From assembly GCF_026163685.1 (NCBI RefSeq), contig NZ_JAOXSR010000005.1, positions 62,001-126,000 of the forward strand: a DNA stretch of 64,000 nt, written 5' to 3'. Positions 45,420 to 54,344 of this stretch are shown here, piece after piece. Made by a program: the position numbers and the translations under genes. Position 1 is the stretch's first letter. Each line of letters starts with the position of its first letter. The notes under the pieces are model-generated. The model was not told where the DNA came from, ran no database searches, and was given only the letters and a program-made list of their open reading frames with translations. This DNA is from Oerskovia flava (GTDB taxonomy: Bacteria > Actinomycetota > Actinomycetes > Actinomycetales > Cellulomonadaceae).

Positions 45420-47318
45420 ATGTCCGACGACGCCGCGTCACCTCCCGGGGCACCTCCTGGATCACCGTCCGGGCCATCCGCGTCCGCACCCGATCTCGCG
45501 GCACTGCGCGCCGAGGCGGCGCAGGCCGCCGCCGAGGCCGCCGAGGCGAGAGCCGCCGCGGCGCAGGCCGCGCTCGAGGCCGCGGAGGCCACCGCGGCGC
45601 GGACGACCACGTCCGCGCCGGTCGCCGCGCCACCCACGGACGCACCGCCGTCGGGCACGACCGATCTGGAAGGCTACGCGGCGCAGGTCGCGGCGGGGTA
45701 CACCACGAAGGGCGGTGTGCTCGCCCTCGGGGCGCTGCTCGAGGGTGAGGTCGGCGACGAGCCCGTGCCGCGGGCCGACGTCCAGGTCGGGTTCGCCCTG
45801 TCCATGCTCAACCGGCACGGCCTGGTCGCCGGCGCCACCGGGACGGGCAAGACCAAGACGTTGCAGGGCATGGCCGAGGGCCTGTCGGACGCCGGTGTGC
45901 CCGTGTTCCTCGCGGACATCAAGGGCGACCTGACGGGCCTGGCGGTGCCCGGCGAGGCCAACGACAAGATCCTCGAGCGCACGCGCAGCATCGGGCAGGA
46001 GTGGGCGGCGACCACGTACCCCGTCGAGTTCTACTCGCTGGGCGGACTCGGGGCGGGGGTGCCGATCCGGACGACCGTGACCGACTTCGGGCCGCTGCTG
46101 CTCGCCAAGGTCCTCGGCCTCAACGCGACGCAGGAGTCGAGCCTCGGGCTGATCTTCCACTGGGCCGACACCCAGGGGCTGGCGCTGCTCGACCTCAAGG
46201 ACCTGCAGTCGACCATCGCGTACCTCACCTCCGACGAGGGCAAGGCCGAGCTCAAGGGCATCGGCGGTCTGTCCGCCGCGACGGCAGGGGTGATCCTGCG
46301 GGAGATCGTCACACTCCAGGCGCAGGGCGCGGACGTGTTCTTCGGTGAGCCCGCCTTCGACTCGGCCGACCTGCTGCGGCAGGGACCGGACGGCAAGGGG
46401 CTGATCTCGGCGCTCGAGCTGCCGGCCGTGCAGGACCGCCCGGCGCTCTTCTCGACGTTCCTCATGTGGCTGCTCGCCGACCTCTACCAGGACCTGCCGG
46501 AGGTCGGGGACGTCGAGGCCCCGCGGCTCGTCTTCTTCTTCGACGAGGCGCACCTGCTGTTCGCCGACGCGTCCAAGGAGTTCCTGCAGCAGGTCGTGCA
46601 GACGGTGCGGTTGATCCGCTCCAAGGGTGTCGGGGTGTTCTTCGTGACGCAGAGCCCCAAGGACGTGCCGGCCGACGTCCTGGCGCAGCTGGGCAACCGC
46701 GTCCAGCACGCGCTGCGCGCCTTCACGCCGGACGACGCCGCCGCCCTGCGTGCGGCCGTCCGGACGTTCCCGCACTCGCCGTACGACCTCGAGCGTCTGC
46801 TGCAGTCCCTCGGCACCGGCGAGGCCGTCGTCACGGTCCTCACCGAGAAGGGAGTACCGACGCCCGTCGCCTGGACCCGCGTGCGTGCCCCGCAGTCCTC
46901 GATGGAGGTCGCCGGCCCGGGAGTCGTCGACCGGATCGTCGCGTCCTCTCCCCTGCTCCCCCGCTACGGCGAGGCGATCGACAACGAGTCGGCCTACGAG
47001 CTGCTCCAGGTCCGTGTCCAGCAGCAGGCCGCCGAGGCCGCCGCAGCGACGGCGGCGGCGGAGCAGGCCAAGGCGGACGACGCCGCGGCGAAGGCCGCCG
47101 CCAAGGCCGCCGCCAAGGCCGCCGAGCAGCAGGCCAAGAAGGAGGCCGCCGAGCTCGAGAAGATGCGGGCGACGCTCGAACGGGACGCCGCGAAGGCGCA
47201 GACGCCGACCCGCTCGTCCGGCACGGCGCGATCGCCGCTGGACGACTTCCTCCGTTCGGCGAGCACCACCCTCGGCCGCGAGCTCACCCGGACGATCTTC
47301 GGCACCCGCAAACGCTGA
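45420..47318 (+). CDS. HerA-like ATPase (DUF853 family)
   Basis: A protein of 632 residues. The N-terminal 70 residues are an Ala/Glu-rich coil. Walker A is GATGTGKTKTLQG with the upstream FALSMLNRHGLVAG, typical of DUF853/HerA-like enzymes. Walker B is RLVFFFDEAHLLF, and a sensor segment GVFFVTQSPKDVPADVLAQLGNR follows. LADIKGDLTGLAVPGE and LSAATAGVILREIVTLQAQG are conserved in DUF853. The C-terminal part has an Ala/Lys coiled coil (KAAAKAAAKAAEQQ) and ends in RTIFGTRKR. HerA-type ATPases pump DNA in repair or defence, but DUF853 members are usually solitary; the role is unknown. Confidence 0.88.
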   Translation: MSDDAASPPGAPPGSPSGPSASAPDLAALRAEAAQAAAEAAEARAAAAQAALEAAEATAARTTTSAPVAAPPTDAPPSGTTDLEGYAAQVAAGYTTKGGVLALGALLEGEVGDEPVPRADVQVGFALSMLNRHGLVAGATGTGKTKTLQGMAEGLSDAGVPVFLADIKGDLTGLAVPGEANDKILERTRSIGQEWAATTYPVEFYSLGGLGAGVPIRTTVTDFGPLLLAKVLGLNATQESSLGLIFHWADTQGLALLDLKDLQSTIAYLTSDEGKAELKGIGGLSAATAGVILREIVTLQAQGADVFFGEPAFDSADLLRQGPDGKGLISALELPAVQDRPALFSTFLMWLLADLYQDLPEVGDVEAPRLVFFFDEAHLLFADASKEFLQQVVQTVRLIRSKGVGVFFVTQSPKDVPADVLAQLGNRVQHALRAFTPDDAAALRAAVRTFPHSPYDLERLLQSLGTGEAVVTVLTEKGVPTPVAWTRVRAPQSSMEVAGPGVVDRIVASSPLLPRYGEAIDNESAYELLQVRVQQQAAEAAAATAAAEQAKADDAAAKAAAKAAAKAAEQQAKKEAAELEKMRATLERDAAKAQTPTRSSGTARSPLDDFLRSASTTLGRELTRTIFGTRKR

Positions 47319-47327
47319 GCCCCTTCG

Positions 47328-47387
47328 CTGAGTGCGAGAATCTGGCGACTCTGTATCGGTTCAGTCGCGCAACGACCCCGCACTCAG
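47328..47387 (+). repeat. 60-nt palindromic element, copy B
   Basis: CTGAGTGC start, GCACTCAG end and CGGTTC at positions 30-35. The outer arms pair over 10 bp counting the flanking G/C; the inner GCGACT/AGTCGC arms add six. It starts nine bases after the stop codon of the HerA-like gene and precedes the nuclease-like gene by 68 bp. Confidence 0.82.
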
Positions 47388-47455
47388 CGGGAGGTTGTCC
47401 ACAGGGCCGGGCCGGATCGCCCATCGGGGTGCGCTGAGAGGGATCCTCGGTCTCC

Positions 47456-48376
47456 ATGGGAGACGATCAGGCCGGCGCGCACGAGCAGCTGCTCGCGCCG
47501 TTCTCGGTCTGGGACGGCCGCGCCGCCGGGCTCAGCCGGTCCGCGCTGCGCAGCCGCACCTTCGAGGCGCCGTTCCACGGGGTCCGCGTGCCTGCCGGGT
47601 ACGTCCGGTCGACGGCCGACCTCTGCCGTGCCGCCGCGACGGTCCTGCCGCCGGGTGCCGCGTTCAGCCACGTCACCGCCCTGCGCCTGCACGGCATCGA
47701 GGTCCCGTGGCGTCTCGCGGGTGACGACCGGATCCACGTGGTCACGCGGGAGCGCCGGCTCCGGCCCCAACGTGCCGACGTGGTCGCGCACTTCTGCGGT
47801 CAGCGAGCCCTGGACGTCACGACGGCGGGTTCGCTCCCGGTGACGTCACCGGCACAGACGCTGCTCCACCTGTCGAACACGCTCTCGCTGGAGGACGTCG
47901 TCGTGCTGGCCGACTGCATGACCCGACGCCGGCGACCCGCGACGACGCTGGCGGCGCTCCGCGACCTGGTCGGCGCGACGCACAAGATGCGAGGGCTCGT
48001 GCGGTGCCGGGAGGCTCTCGACCTCGCGGTCGAGGGCACCGACTCGAGCCTGGAGACCCGGACCAGGCTGCTGCTCCTCGACGCCGGGCTCCCCTGCCCC
48101 CGGGTCAACGTCGCGGCGTACGACGACGTCGGACGATTCCTCGCGCTGCCCGACCTGTCCTACCCGGAGCTGCGGATCGCGATCGAGTACGACGGCGACG
48201 TGCACCGCAGCGACCCGGCGACGTGGCGCCGCGACGTCGAGCGACGCCAGCGGCTCGAGGACGCCGGGTGGCTCATCATCACCGCGACGGCCGACGACGT
48301 CCTGCGGCACCCGGGCCGGCTCGTGCACCGCGTCCGGCGGGCGAGGGCCCGCCGCGGGGCGCTCGGAACACCGTGA
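47456..48376 (+). CDS. DUF559-like nuclease-domain protein flanked by palindromic elements
   Basis: A protein of 306 residues. The N-terminal part (WDGRAAGLSRSALRSRTFEAPFHGVRVPAG) resembles the AbiEi-type winged-helix domain of type IV antitoxins. The C-terminal part has DLSYPELRIAIEYDGDVHR and WRRDVERRQRLEDAGWLII. That is the DUF559/VSR-like endonuclease pattern (acidic residue, E-x-DG, basic D-R). Such genes are common, fast evolving and often solitary in actinobacteria. No toxin partner or methylase is adjacent. It is bracketed by palindromic elements B and C; its stop codon is part of element C. Confidence 0.75.
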   Translation: MGDDQAGAHEQLLAPFSVWDGRAAGLSRSALRSRTFEAPFHGVRVPAGYVRSTADLCRAAATVLPPGAAFSHVTALRLHGIEVPWRLAGDDRIHVVTRERRLRPQRADVVAHFCGQRALDVTTAGSLPVTSPAQTLLHLSNTLSLEDVVVLADCMTRRRRPATTLAALRDLVGATHKMRGLVRCREALDLAVEGTDSSLETRTRLLLLDAGLPCPRVNVAAYDDVGRFLALPDLSYPELRIAIEYDGDVHRSDPATWRRDVERRQRLEDAGWLIITATADDVLRHPGRLVHRVRRARARRGALGTP

Positions 48377-48432
48377 GTGCATGAAGAGGGCGGGCTCGAA
48401 TCGGTTCAGGCCCGCCGTCTTGATGCACTCGG
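48373..48432 (+). repeat. 60-nt palindromic element, copy C
   Basis: GTGAGTGC start, GCACTCGG end and CGGTTC at positions 30-35. This is the most regular copy: the 21-nt arms differ at only two positions and the centre GAATC|GGTTC pairs with one G-U. The TGA of the start is the stop codon of the nuclease-like gene. It lies between convergent genes (nuclease-like gene and leuS) and could terminate both. Confidence 0.84.
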
Positions 48433-48442
48433 CGTCGAGGGG

Positions 48443-51403
48443 TCAGGACGGGACGACGTTCACCAGCTTGGGGGCACGCACGATCACGGTGCGGATCCCC
48501 CGGCCGTCCAGCGCACGCACGACGTTCGGCTCGGCGAGCGCGAGCTCACGCAGCTCGTCGTCCCCGATGCCCGGCGCGACCTCGAGGCGACCCCGCACCT
48601 TGCCCTGGACCTGGACCACGCAGGTCACGGTGTCCTCGACGAGGTACGCGGGGTCGGCCACGGGGAACGGCTCGTGCGCGAGCGACGCGTCGTGCCCGAG
48701 CCGCGACCACAGCTCCTCCGCGATGTGCGGGGCGATCGGCGCCGTCATGAGCACCAGCGGCTCGACGGCCTCGCGCGGCACCCGGCCCAGGCCCGTGAGG
48801 TGGTTGTTGAGCGTGATGAGCTTGGCGATCGCCGTGTTCGCCCGCATGTGCTCCATCTCCTGGCGCACGTCGGCGATCGTGCGGTGCACCGCCCGCAGCG
48901 TCGCACGGTCCGCCGGCTCGTCGACGACGACCGTCTCGCCCGTCTCCTCGCTCACGACGTTGCGCCACAGCCGCTGCAGGAAGCGCTGCGAGCCGACGAC
49001 GGCACGCGTCTCCCACGGGCGCGACAGGTCGAGCGGGCCCATGGCCATCTCGTAGACCCGGAACGTGTCGGCACCGTAGGCGTCGTACATGTCGTCGGGT
49101 GTCACGGCGTTCTTCAGCGACTTGCCGATCTTGCCGTACTCCCGCGCGACGACCTCGCCGTTCCAGCGGAACACGGGCTCGCCGTCCTCGCCGGCCTCCT
49201 CGACGACCTCGGCCGCGGGCACGTACTGACCGCGCGCGTCGGTGTACGCGTACGCCTGGATGTAGCCCTGGTTGAAGAGCTTGCCGAACGGCTCGATGCT
49301 GCTCACGTGCCCGAGGTCCAGCAGCACCTTGTGCCAGAACCGCGCGTACAGCAGGTGCAGGACGGCGTGCTCGACGCCGCCCACGTACAGGTCGACACCG
49401 CCCGCACGCCCGGCGGTCGCGTTGTGATCCGGCCCGAGCCAGTACTTCTCGAGCTCCGGGTCGACCAGCCGGGCCGAGTCGGTCGGGTCGAGGTAGCGCA
49501 GGTAGTACCAGCACGACCCCGCCCAGTTGGGCATGGTGTTGGTGTCGCGCCGGTAGGTCCGCGGGCCGTCGCCGAGGTCGAGCGTGACGTTCACCCAGTC
49601 CTCGTTGCGGCCGAGCGGCGCCTCCGGGGAGGAGTGCGCGTCGTCGGGCTCGAACGTGCGCGGCGAGTAGTCCGGCACGTCGGGCAGGTTCACCGGCAGC
49701 AGGGAGTCGGGCAGCGCGACGGGCTGGTCGTTCTCGTCCCAGACGATCGGGAAGGGCTCGCCCCAGTACCGCTGGCGGCTGAAGAGCCAGTCCCGGAGCC
49801 GGTACGTGACGGTCCCGGTGCCGAGACCGCGCTCGGCGAGCCAGGCCACGATGGTCCGCTTGGCGGTCTCGACGTCGAGGCCGTCGAGCGAGACGTCCGG
49901 TCCGCTCGAGTTCACGATGGCGCCGTCGCCCGTCCACGCGCCGCCCTCGAAACCCTCGGGGGGTGCGACCGTGTGCACGATCGGCAGGCCGAACGCCTCG
50001 GCGAACGCGTGGTCGCGCTCGTCACCGCCGGGCACCGCCATGATGGCGCCCGTGCCGTAGCCCATGAGGACGTAGTCCGCCGTGAACACCGGGATCGTCG
50101 CGCCGTTGACGGGGTTGACCGCCAGGTGACCCGTGAACACACCCGTCTTCTTGCCCGCGTCGGCCTGGCGCTCGACCGCGGTCTTGCTCGCGGCCTCGCG
50201 GCGGTAGGCGGCGACGGCCTCGACCGGCGAGGAGTGACCGCCCGTCCAGGCGCTGCTCGTGCCGTCGGGCCAGTGCGCGGGGACCTCGTCGAGCAGCGGG
50301 TGCTCCGGGGACACCACCATGAAGGTCGCACCGAAGAGCGTGTCGGGGCGTGTCGTGAAGACCTCGATCTCCGTGCCCGCCGTGGTGGCGACGTCGTTCG
50401 CGCCGTCGGCCGTGCCGAGCACGGCGAAGCGCACCGAGGCGCCCTCGCTGCGGCCGATCCAGTTGCGCTGCATCGACTTGACCTTCTCGGGCCAGTCGAT
50501 GAGGTCGAGGTCGTCCGTCAGGCGGTCGGCGTAGGCGGTGATGCGCATCTTCCACTGGCGCAGGCTGCGCTGGAAGACCGGATAGTTGCCGCGCTCGGAG
50601 CGACCGTCCGCGGTCACCTCCTCGTTCGCGAGGACCGTGCCGAGCCCGGGGGCCCAGTTGACCGGGGACTCGTCGACGTACGCGAGACGCTGCGGGTCGA
50701 TGATCGCGCGTCGCCGGACGTCCGAGAGCGACGACCAGGTGGTGCCGGCGGGCTCGCCGGGGACGGGTCGGGCCCCGCTGGCGTACTCGGCCTCGAGCTC
50801 CGCGATGGGGCGGGCCCGGCCGGTGCCGCCGTCCGGTCGGGGCGCGGCGTCGTCGTACCAGGAGTCGAAGATCTGCAGGAAGATCCACTGGGTCCAGCGC
50901 ACGTAGTCGGGGTCGATCGTGGCGAAGGAACGGCGCGAGTCGTGCGCGAGCCCCAGCCGGCGCAGCTGGCGACGCATGTTGATGATGTTCGCCTCGGTCG
51001 TCACCCGGGGGTGCTGGCCGGTCTGGACCGCGTACTGCTCGGCCGGCAGGCCGAACGCGTCGTACCCGAGGGCGTGCAGCACGTTGTCGCCGCACATGCG
51101 CCGGTAGCGCCCGACGACGTCGGTGGCGATGTACCCGAGCGGGTGCCCGACGTGCAGCCCGGCGCCCGAGGGGTACGGGAACATGTCCATGATGAAGTAC
51201 GGGCTCGCGCCCTCGGCGGTGCGCCCCTGACCGTCGGTCAGGCGACCCGTGGGGTTCGCGGCGTAGAACGTCCCGCGCTCCTCCCAGCGGTCCTGCCACC
51301 GGAGCTCGATCTCGCGAGCGAGCGCCGGGGTGTACCGGTGGGCCGGCTCGGCCGGTGAGGTGGAGACGGGGGCAGGGGCGTCGGAGGTCGCAGGCGTACT
51401 CAC
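48443..51403 (-). CDS. leuS: Leucyl-tRNA synthetase
   Basis: A class I synthetase of 986 residues. HIGH-type motif is [14 protein letters not shown], and KMSKS-type motif is [10 protein letters not shown]. The editing domain ([35 protein letters not shown]) corrects mischarged amino acids. [16 protein letters not shown] and a C-terminal tRNA-binding domain follow. GTG at 51403 follows TAAACT by seven bases, giving a leaderless start; the open frame upstream is not needed. It stands alone, close to the VKOR-family gene upstream. Confidence 0.97.
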   Translation of the reverse strand: MSTPATSDAPAPVSTSPAEPAHRYTPALAREIELRWQDRWEERGTFYAANPTGRLTDGQGRTAEGASPYFIMDMFPYPSGAGLHVGHPLGYIATDVVGRYRRMCGDNVLHALGYDAFGLPAEQYAVQTGQHPRVTTEANIINMRRQLRRLGLAHDSRRSFATIDPDYVRWTQWIFLQIFDSWYDDAAPRPDGGTGRARPIAELEAEYASGARPVPGEPAGTTWSSLSDVRRRAIIDPQRLAYVDESPVNWAPGLGTVLANEEVTADGRSERGNYPVFQRSLRQWKMRITAYADRLTDDLDLIDWPEKVKSMQRNWIGRSEGASVRFAVLGTADGANDVATTAGTEIEVFTTRPDTLFGATFMVVSPEHPLLDEVPAHWPDGTSSAWTGGHSSPVEAVAAYRREAASKTAVERQADAGKKTGVFTGHLAVNPVNGATIPVFTADYVLMGYGTGAIMAVPGGDERDHAFAEAFGLPIVHTVAPPEGFEGGAWTGDGAIVNSSGPDVSLDGLDVETAKRTIVAWLAERGLGTGTVTYRLRDWLFSRQRYWGEPFPIVWDENDQPVALPDSLLPVNLPDVPDYSPRTFEPDDAHSSPEAPLGRNEDWVNVTLDLGDGPRTYRRDTNTMPNWAGSCWYYLRYLDPTDSARLVDPELEKYWLGPDHNATAGRAGGVDLYVGGVEHAVLHLLYARFWHKVLLDLGHVSSIEPFGKLFNQGYIQAYAYTDARGQYVPAAEVVEEAGEDGEPVFRWNGEVVAREYGKIGKSLKNAVTPDDMYDAYGADTFRVYEMAMGPLDLSRPWETRAVVGSQRFLQRLWRNVVSEETGETVVVDEPADRATLRAVHRTIADVRQEMEHMRANTAIAKLITLNNHLTGLGRVPREAVEPLVLMTAPIAPHIAEELWSRLGHDASLAHEPFPVADPAYLVEDTVTCVVQVQGKVRGRLEVAPGIGDDELRELALAEPNVVRALDGRGIRTVIVRAPKLVNVVPS

Positions 51404-51410
51404 GGCACCG

Positions 51411-51416
51411 AGTTTA
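51411..51416 (-). promoter_or_regulatory. -10 box of leuS
   Basis: TAAACT on the minus strand ends seven bases before the GTG at 51403. Confidence 0.55.
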
Positions 51417-51476
51417 CCGGCCGCAGCGTAGGCACCCGCGCGCCGCCGGCGCCCGAGAGCCGTCACGAGCCGGACG

Positions 51477-52154
51477 TCAGAAGCTGGACACGATGTCGGC
51501 GCCCATCACGGCGACGACCCACACGAGCAGCGCGACGTAGAGCAGCGCGAGAACGAGGTGCCGGTTGGCGACGGCGGCCCGGCGCAGACCTTCGCCGGCC
51601 GGGAGGTAGCCGTGCTGGAGCGCGTGCACGACCTGGTACCAGAACAGCGGGATCATCGCGGCCCACACGACCATGCAGTACGGGCACAGGGCGCCGAGCG
51701 CGTAGAGGCTGGTCCAGACGAGGAACACGACGAGCCCGGTCGCCACCGTCGTGGCACCCAGCAGGGCGAGCCAGTACCAGCGCGGCAGCCGGGCCCCGGC
51801 GAGGAGCACGACGCCGGTGGTCACCACCACCGGAAAGGCCGCCACCCCGATCACCGGGTTGGGGAAGCCGAGGAGCGAGCCCTGCCACGAGTCCATCGCC
51901 GCGCCGCAGTCGATGAAGACGTTCAGCGTGCACGACGCGACGTGGTCGGGGTCGAGGAGCTTGAGGAACCGCTCGATCACGAGCGCCAGCGACCCGGCGA
52001 ACCCGACGGCGCCGAGCACGACGAGCAGCCATCCCGTCGTCCGGGGCGACAGGCCGGGGGTCCCGGTCGCAGGCTCCCCCGCGAGCGCCCCGTCGTCGCT
52101 CTGCTCCGCGGCCTCGACGCCCCCGTCGTGGGGGCGGGTGCTGCTCGTGCTCAC
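51477..52154 (-). CDS. Vitamin K epoxide reductase family protein
   Basis: A membrane protein of 225 residues with four to five helices, homologous to VKOR, which reoxidises disulfide carriers using menaquinone. The active-site CPYC ([10 protein letters not shown]) and the periplasmic loop pair [10 protein letters not shown] are present. GTG at 52154 ([10 protein letters not shown]) is preferred because GAGGAG lies five bases upstream; GTG at 52187 is the alternative. In actinobacteria it usually pairs with a DsbA-like thioredoxin, which is not adjacent here. It would support disulfide formation in secreted proteins. Confidence 0.9.
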   Translation of the reverse strand: MSTSSTRPHDGGVEAAEQSDDGALAGEPATGTPGLSPRTTGWLLVVLGAVGFAGSLALVIERFLKLLDPDHVASCTLNVFIDCGAAMDSWQGSLLGFPNPVIGVAAFPVVVTTGVVLLAGARLPRWYWLALLGATTVATGLVVFLVWTSLYALGALCPYCMVVWAAMIPLFWYQVVHALQHGYLPAGEGLRRAAVANRHLVLALLYVALLVWVVAVMGADIVSSF

Positions 52155-52196
52155 GGGCACTCCTCGGCTCGGGGCGTGCTCGGTCACGCCGTCGCC

Positions 52197-53495
52197 CTAA
52201 CGTACCGCCGCGCGCTGGGTGTCCGCTGTGTGCGCGGCGTCCGGTGTGTGCGGCTCGTCCGCCGTGGCGGCGCGCGGGACCTCGTGGCGGCCGAAGACCA
52301 CGAGGACGAGCAGACCTGCGACGGTGAGCCCGACCCCGGTCCACGCCGGGGCGAGGTAGCCCCACCCGGCCGCGATGACGAGTCCACCGAGGAACGCCCC
52401 GCTCGCGTTGCCGACGTTGAGCGCGGAGTGGCACAGCGCGGCGCCGAGCGACGGCGCCGCGGGCGAGAGGTCCATGAGCCGCGTCTGGAGGGCGAGCCCG
52501 AGGACCTGCGACGTCACACCGAGCAGGAACAGCGCACCCACCGCCGGGACGGGGTGCTGACCGGTCAGCGCGAAGAGGACGAGAGACGCGAGGGTGCTGC
52601 CGAAGCCGAGGTACACCGTCCGCATGACGTCACGGTCCGCGAGCCGCCCGCCGAGCACCGTCCCGACGGTCATCCCGACCCCGAAGACCGCGAGGACGAG
52701 CGGCACCGCACCGGCGGCGAGACCGGTGACCTCGGTGACCGTCGGTGCGACGTAGGAGTAGACGGCGAACATGCCGCCGAACCCGATCGCGGCGGCGACG
52801 AACCCGATCCACAGTGGTGCGTTGCGCAGCGCCGCGAGCTCACGCCGGACGCTCGCGCTCGCCGCTCCCTCGTCCCCGGTCCGCGCCGGGATCAGCGTCC
52901 AGAGCGCGGCCACGGTGGCGAACCCCAGGACGCCGACGAGCAGGAAGGCGGCGCGCCAGCCGAGCTGCTGACCGGCATAGGTGGACAACGGCACGCCGAT
53001 GACGTTGGCGACGGTGAGGCCGGTCATCATCATCGCGACCGCCTGCCCGCGCCGGGCAGGACCGACGACCGCGGTCCCCACCACCGCCCCCACACCGAAG
53101 AAGGCCCCGTGCGGCAGGCCGGCGAGGAACCGCCCGGCGACGAGCCACTCGAGGCTGGGAGCGGCGGCGGAGAGCACGTTGCCGAGCGTGTAGGCGGTCA
53201 TGAGCAGCACGAGCAGACGCTTGCGCGGGACCCGCGCGGCGAGCACCGTGAGCAGGGGGGCACCGACGACCACACCGACCGCGTAGGCGGTGATGGCGTG
53301 CCCGGCAGCCGGGATGGACACGTCGAGGTTCGTGGCGATGTCCGGGAGCAGGCCCATGGTGGCGAACTCGGTGGTCCCGATCGTGAAGCCGCCGAGCGCG
53401 AGCGCGAGGAGCGGGAGGGCTGGCGTACGCCGGGTCGCGGGAGCTGCCGCAGGGCCCGAGGGCAGGTCGGACGGTGGTGCGGAGTCGACGGTCAT
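52197..53495 (-). CDS. MFS transporter, AraJ/Cmr-like (DHA1) family
   Basis: A transporter of 432 residues with 12 helices. The helix-1 motif GGFTIGTTEFATMGLLPDIA is typical of the AraJ / sugar-efflux and chloramphenicol-efflux branch. LPHGAFFGVGAVVGTAVVG (motif C-like) and the second-half GRLADRDVMRTVYLGFGS (motif A) follow. A GGGGGA ribosome site supports the ATG at 53495. The upstream palindromic operator suggests repression by an unlinked regulator; the adjacent DtxR-family gene reads the same way and is separated by 80 bp. Confidence 0.88.
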   Translation of the reverse strand: MTVDSAPPSDLPSGPAAAPATRRTPALPLLALALGGFTIGTTEFATMGLLPDIATNLDVSIPAAGHAITAYAVGVVVGAPLLTVLAARVPRKRLLVLLMTAYTLGNVLSAAAPSLEWLVAGRFLAGLPHGAFFGVGAVVGTAVVGPARRGQAVAMMMTGLTVANVIGVPLSTYAGQQLGWRAAFLLVGVLGFATVAALWTLIPARTGDEGAASASVRRELAALRNAPLWIGFVAAAIGFGGMFAVYSYVAPTVTEVTGLAAGAVPLVLAVFGVGMTVGTVLGGRLADRDVMRTVYLGFGSTLASLVLFALTGQHPVPAVGALFLLGVTSQVLGLALQTRLMDLSPAAPSLGAALCHSALNVGNASGAFLGGLVIAAGWGYLAPAWTGVGLTVAGLLVLVVFGRHEVPRAATADEPHTPDAAHTADTQRAAVR

Positions 53496-53513
53496 GACGG
53501 TCCCCCGGAGGTC

Positions 53514-53527
53514 TCGAATCGATTCGA
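53514..53527. promoter_or_regulatory. Perfect 14-bp palindromic operator upstream of the AraJ-like gene
   Basis: TCGAATCGATTCGA at 53514-53527 lies about 20 bases upstream of the ATG. The size and position suit a LacI-, MarR- or TetR-type repressor site; the regulator is not identified. Confidence 0.55.
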
Positions 53528-53575
53528 CAGGAGCGTCGGCGACAACGACGACGAAGTGGTGTGCAGACGGACAGT

Positions 53576-54319
53576 CTAGGGGCGGTCGAGCGGAAGGACC
53601 CACACGTGGTCGGCAGCGGCGAGACCGAGCTGGACGGGCCCCGCCCCGGCGCCGGAACCGCCAGCTGCGTCGGACCCGGTCCCGGACCGTGGCTCGGGCT
53701 CGGGCCCCGCCCACTCGATCGTCATGGTGCCGGCGTACTCCCGACGCTCGTGGACGGTCACGGTCGCGTCGAGCCCGAGGCCGAGCTCCGCCACGTACCG
53801 CAGGACGTCCGGGTCGGCGTCCGAGATACGCGCCACGACCGCCCGCGCACCGGCCTCGAGGTCCGCGAGCGGGACCGCCGCCGGTCGGACGACCTCGCCC
53901 GTGGCGCTCGGGATCGGGTCGCCGTGCGGGTCCCGCACCGGGTGCCCCAGCCGCGCGTCGATCCGGTCGACCAGCAGGTCGGAGACGGCGTGCTCGAGCA
54001 CCTCCGCCTCGTCGTGCACCTCGTCCCAGCCGTACCCGAGCTCGGAGACGAGATAGGTCTCGAGCAGCCGGTGACGGCGCACCATCGCGAGGGCGTGGGA
54101 ACGACCCAGGTCGGTGAGCTCGACCGCGCCGTAGCGCGCGTGCTCGAGCAGACCCTGCGCGCTCAGCCGCCGGACGGTCTCGGAGACCGTCGAGGCGCCG
54201 ACACCGACGCGTTCCGCGATGAGCTTCGTCGTGACGGGCTCGTCCGACCACTCCTGAGCGGCCCAGACGACCTTGAGGTAGTCCTGGGCCACGGGCGTCA
54301 GGTCAGCGGGGCGATCCAC
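53576..54319 (-). CDS. DtxR/MntR family metal-dependent regulator
   Basis: A regulator of 247 residues. The winged helix has PVAQDYLKVVWAAQEW, TTKLIAERVGVGASTVSETVRRLSAQGLL and YGAVELTDLGRSHALAMVRRHRLLETYLV. The dimerisation domain has GYGWDEVHDEAEVLEHAVSDLLVDRID, with the expected His/Glu metal ligands, and the C-terminal SH3-like domain (VARISDADPDVLRYVAELGLG). A Gly/Ser insertion lies near the end. GTG at 54319 is seven bases after TACAGT (54332-54327), a leaderless start. The metal (iron or manganese) is not certain. Confidence 0.92.
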   Translation of the reverse strand: MDRPADLTPVAQDYLKVVWAAQEWSDEPVTTKLIAERVGVGASTVSETVRRLSAQGLLEHARYGAVELTDLGRSHALAMVRRHRLLETYLVSELGYGWDEVHDEAEVLEHAVSDLLVDRIDARLGHPVRDPHGDPIPSATGEVVRPAAVPLADLEAGARAVVARISDADPDVLRYVAELGLGLDATVTVHERREYAGTMTIEWAGPEPEPRSGTGSDAAGGSGAGAGPVQLGLAAADHVWVLPLDRP

Positions 54320-54326
54320 GGCGTTC

Positions 54327-54332
54327 ACTGTA
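54327..54332 (-). promoter_or_regulatory. -10 box of the DtxR-family gene
   Basis: TACAGT on the minus strand ends seven bases before the GTG at 54319; leaderless spacing. Confidence 0.5.
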
Positions 54333-54344
54333 GATCACCTCGCG

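Noticed and set aside
47456-48376. Interpretation of the DUF559-like gene as an AbiE toxin-antitoxin system
   Set aside because: Only one gene is present; no AbiEii-like nucleotidyltransferase toxin is adjacent.
48377-51358. A 990-codon plus-strand frame opposite leuS
   Set aside because: leuS has all synthetase motifs; the opposite frame is an antisense artefact.
53511-53530. A possible fourth copy of the palindromic element before the AraJ-like gene
   Set aside because: Only the central dyad is similar; the TGAGTGC/GCACTC ends and the 60-nt length are absent, so it is listed as an operator.
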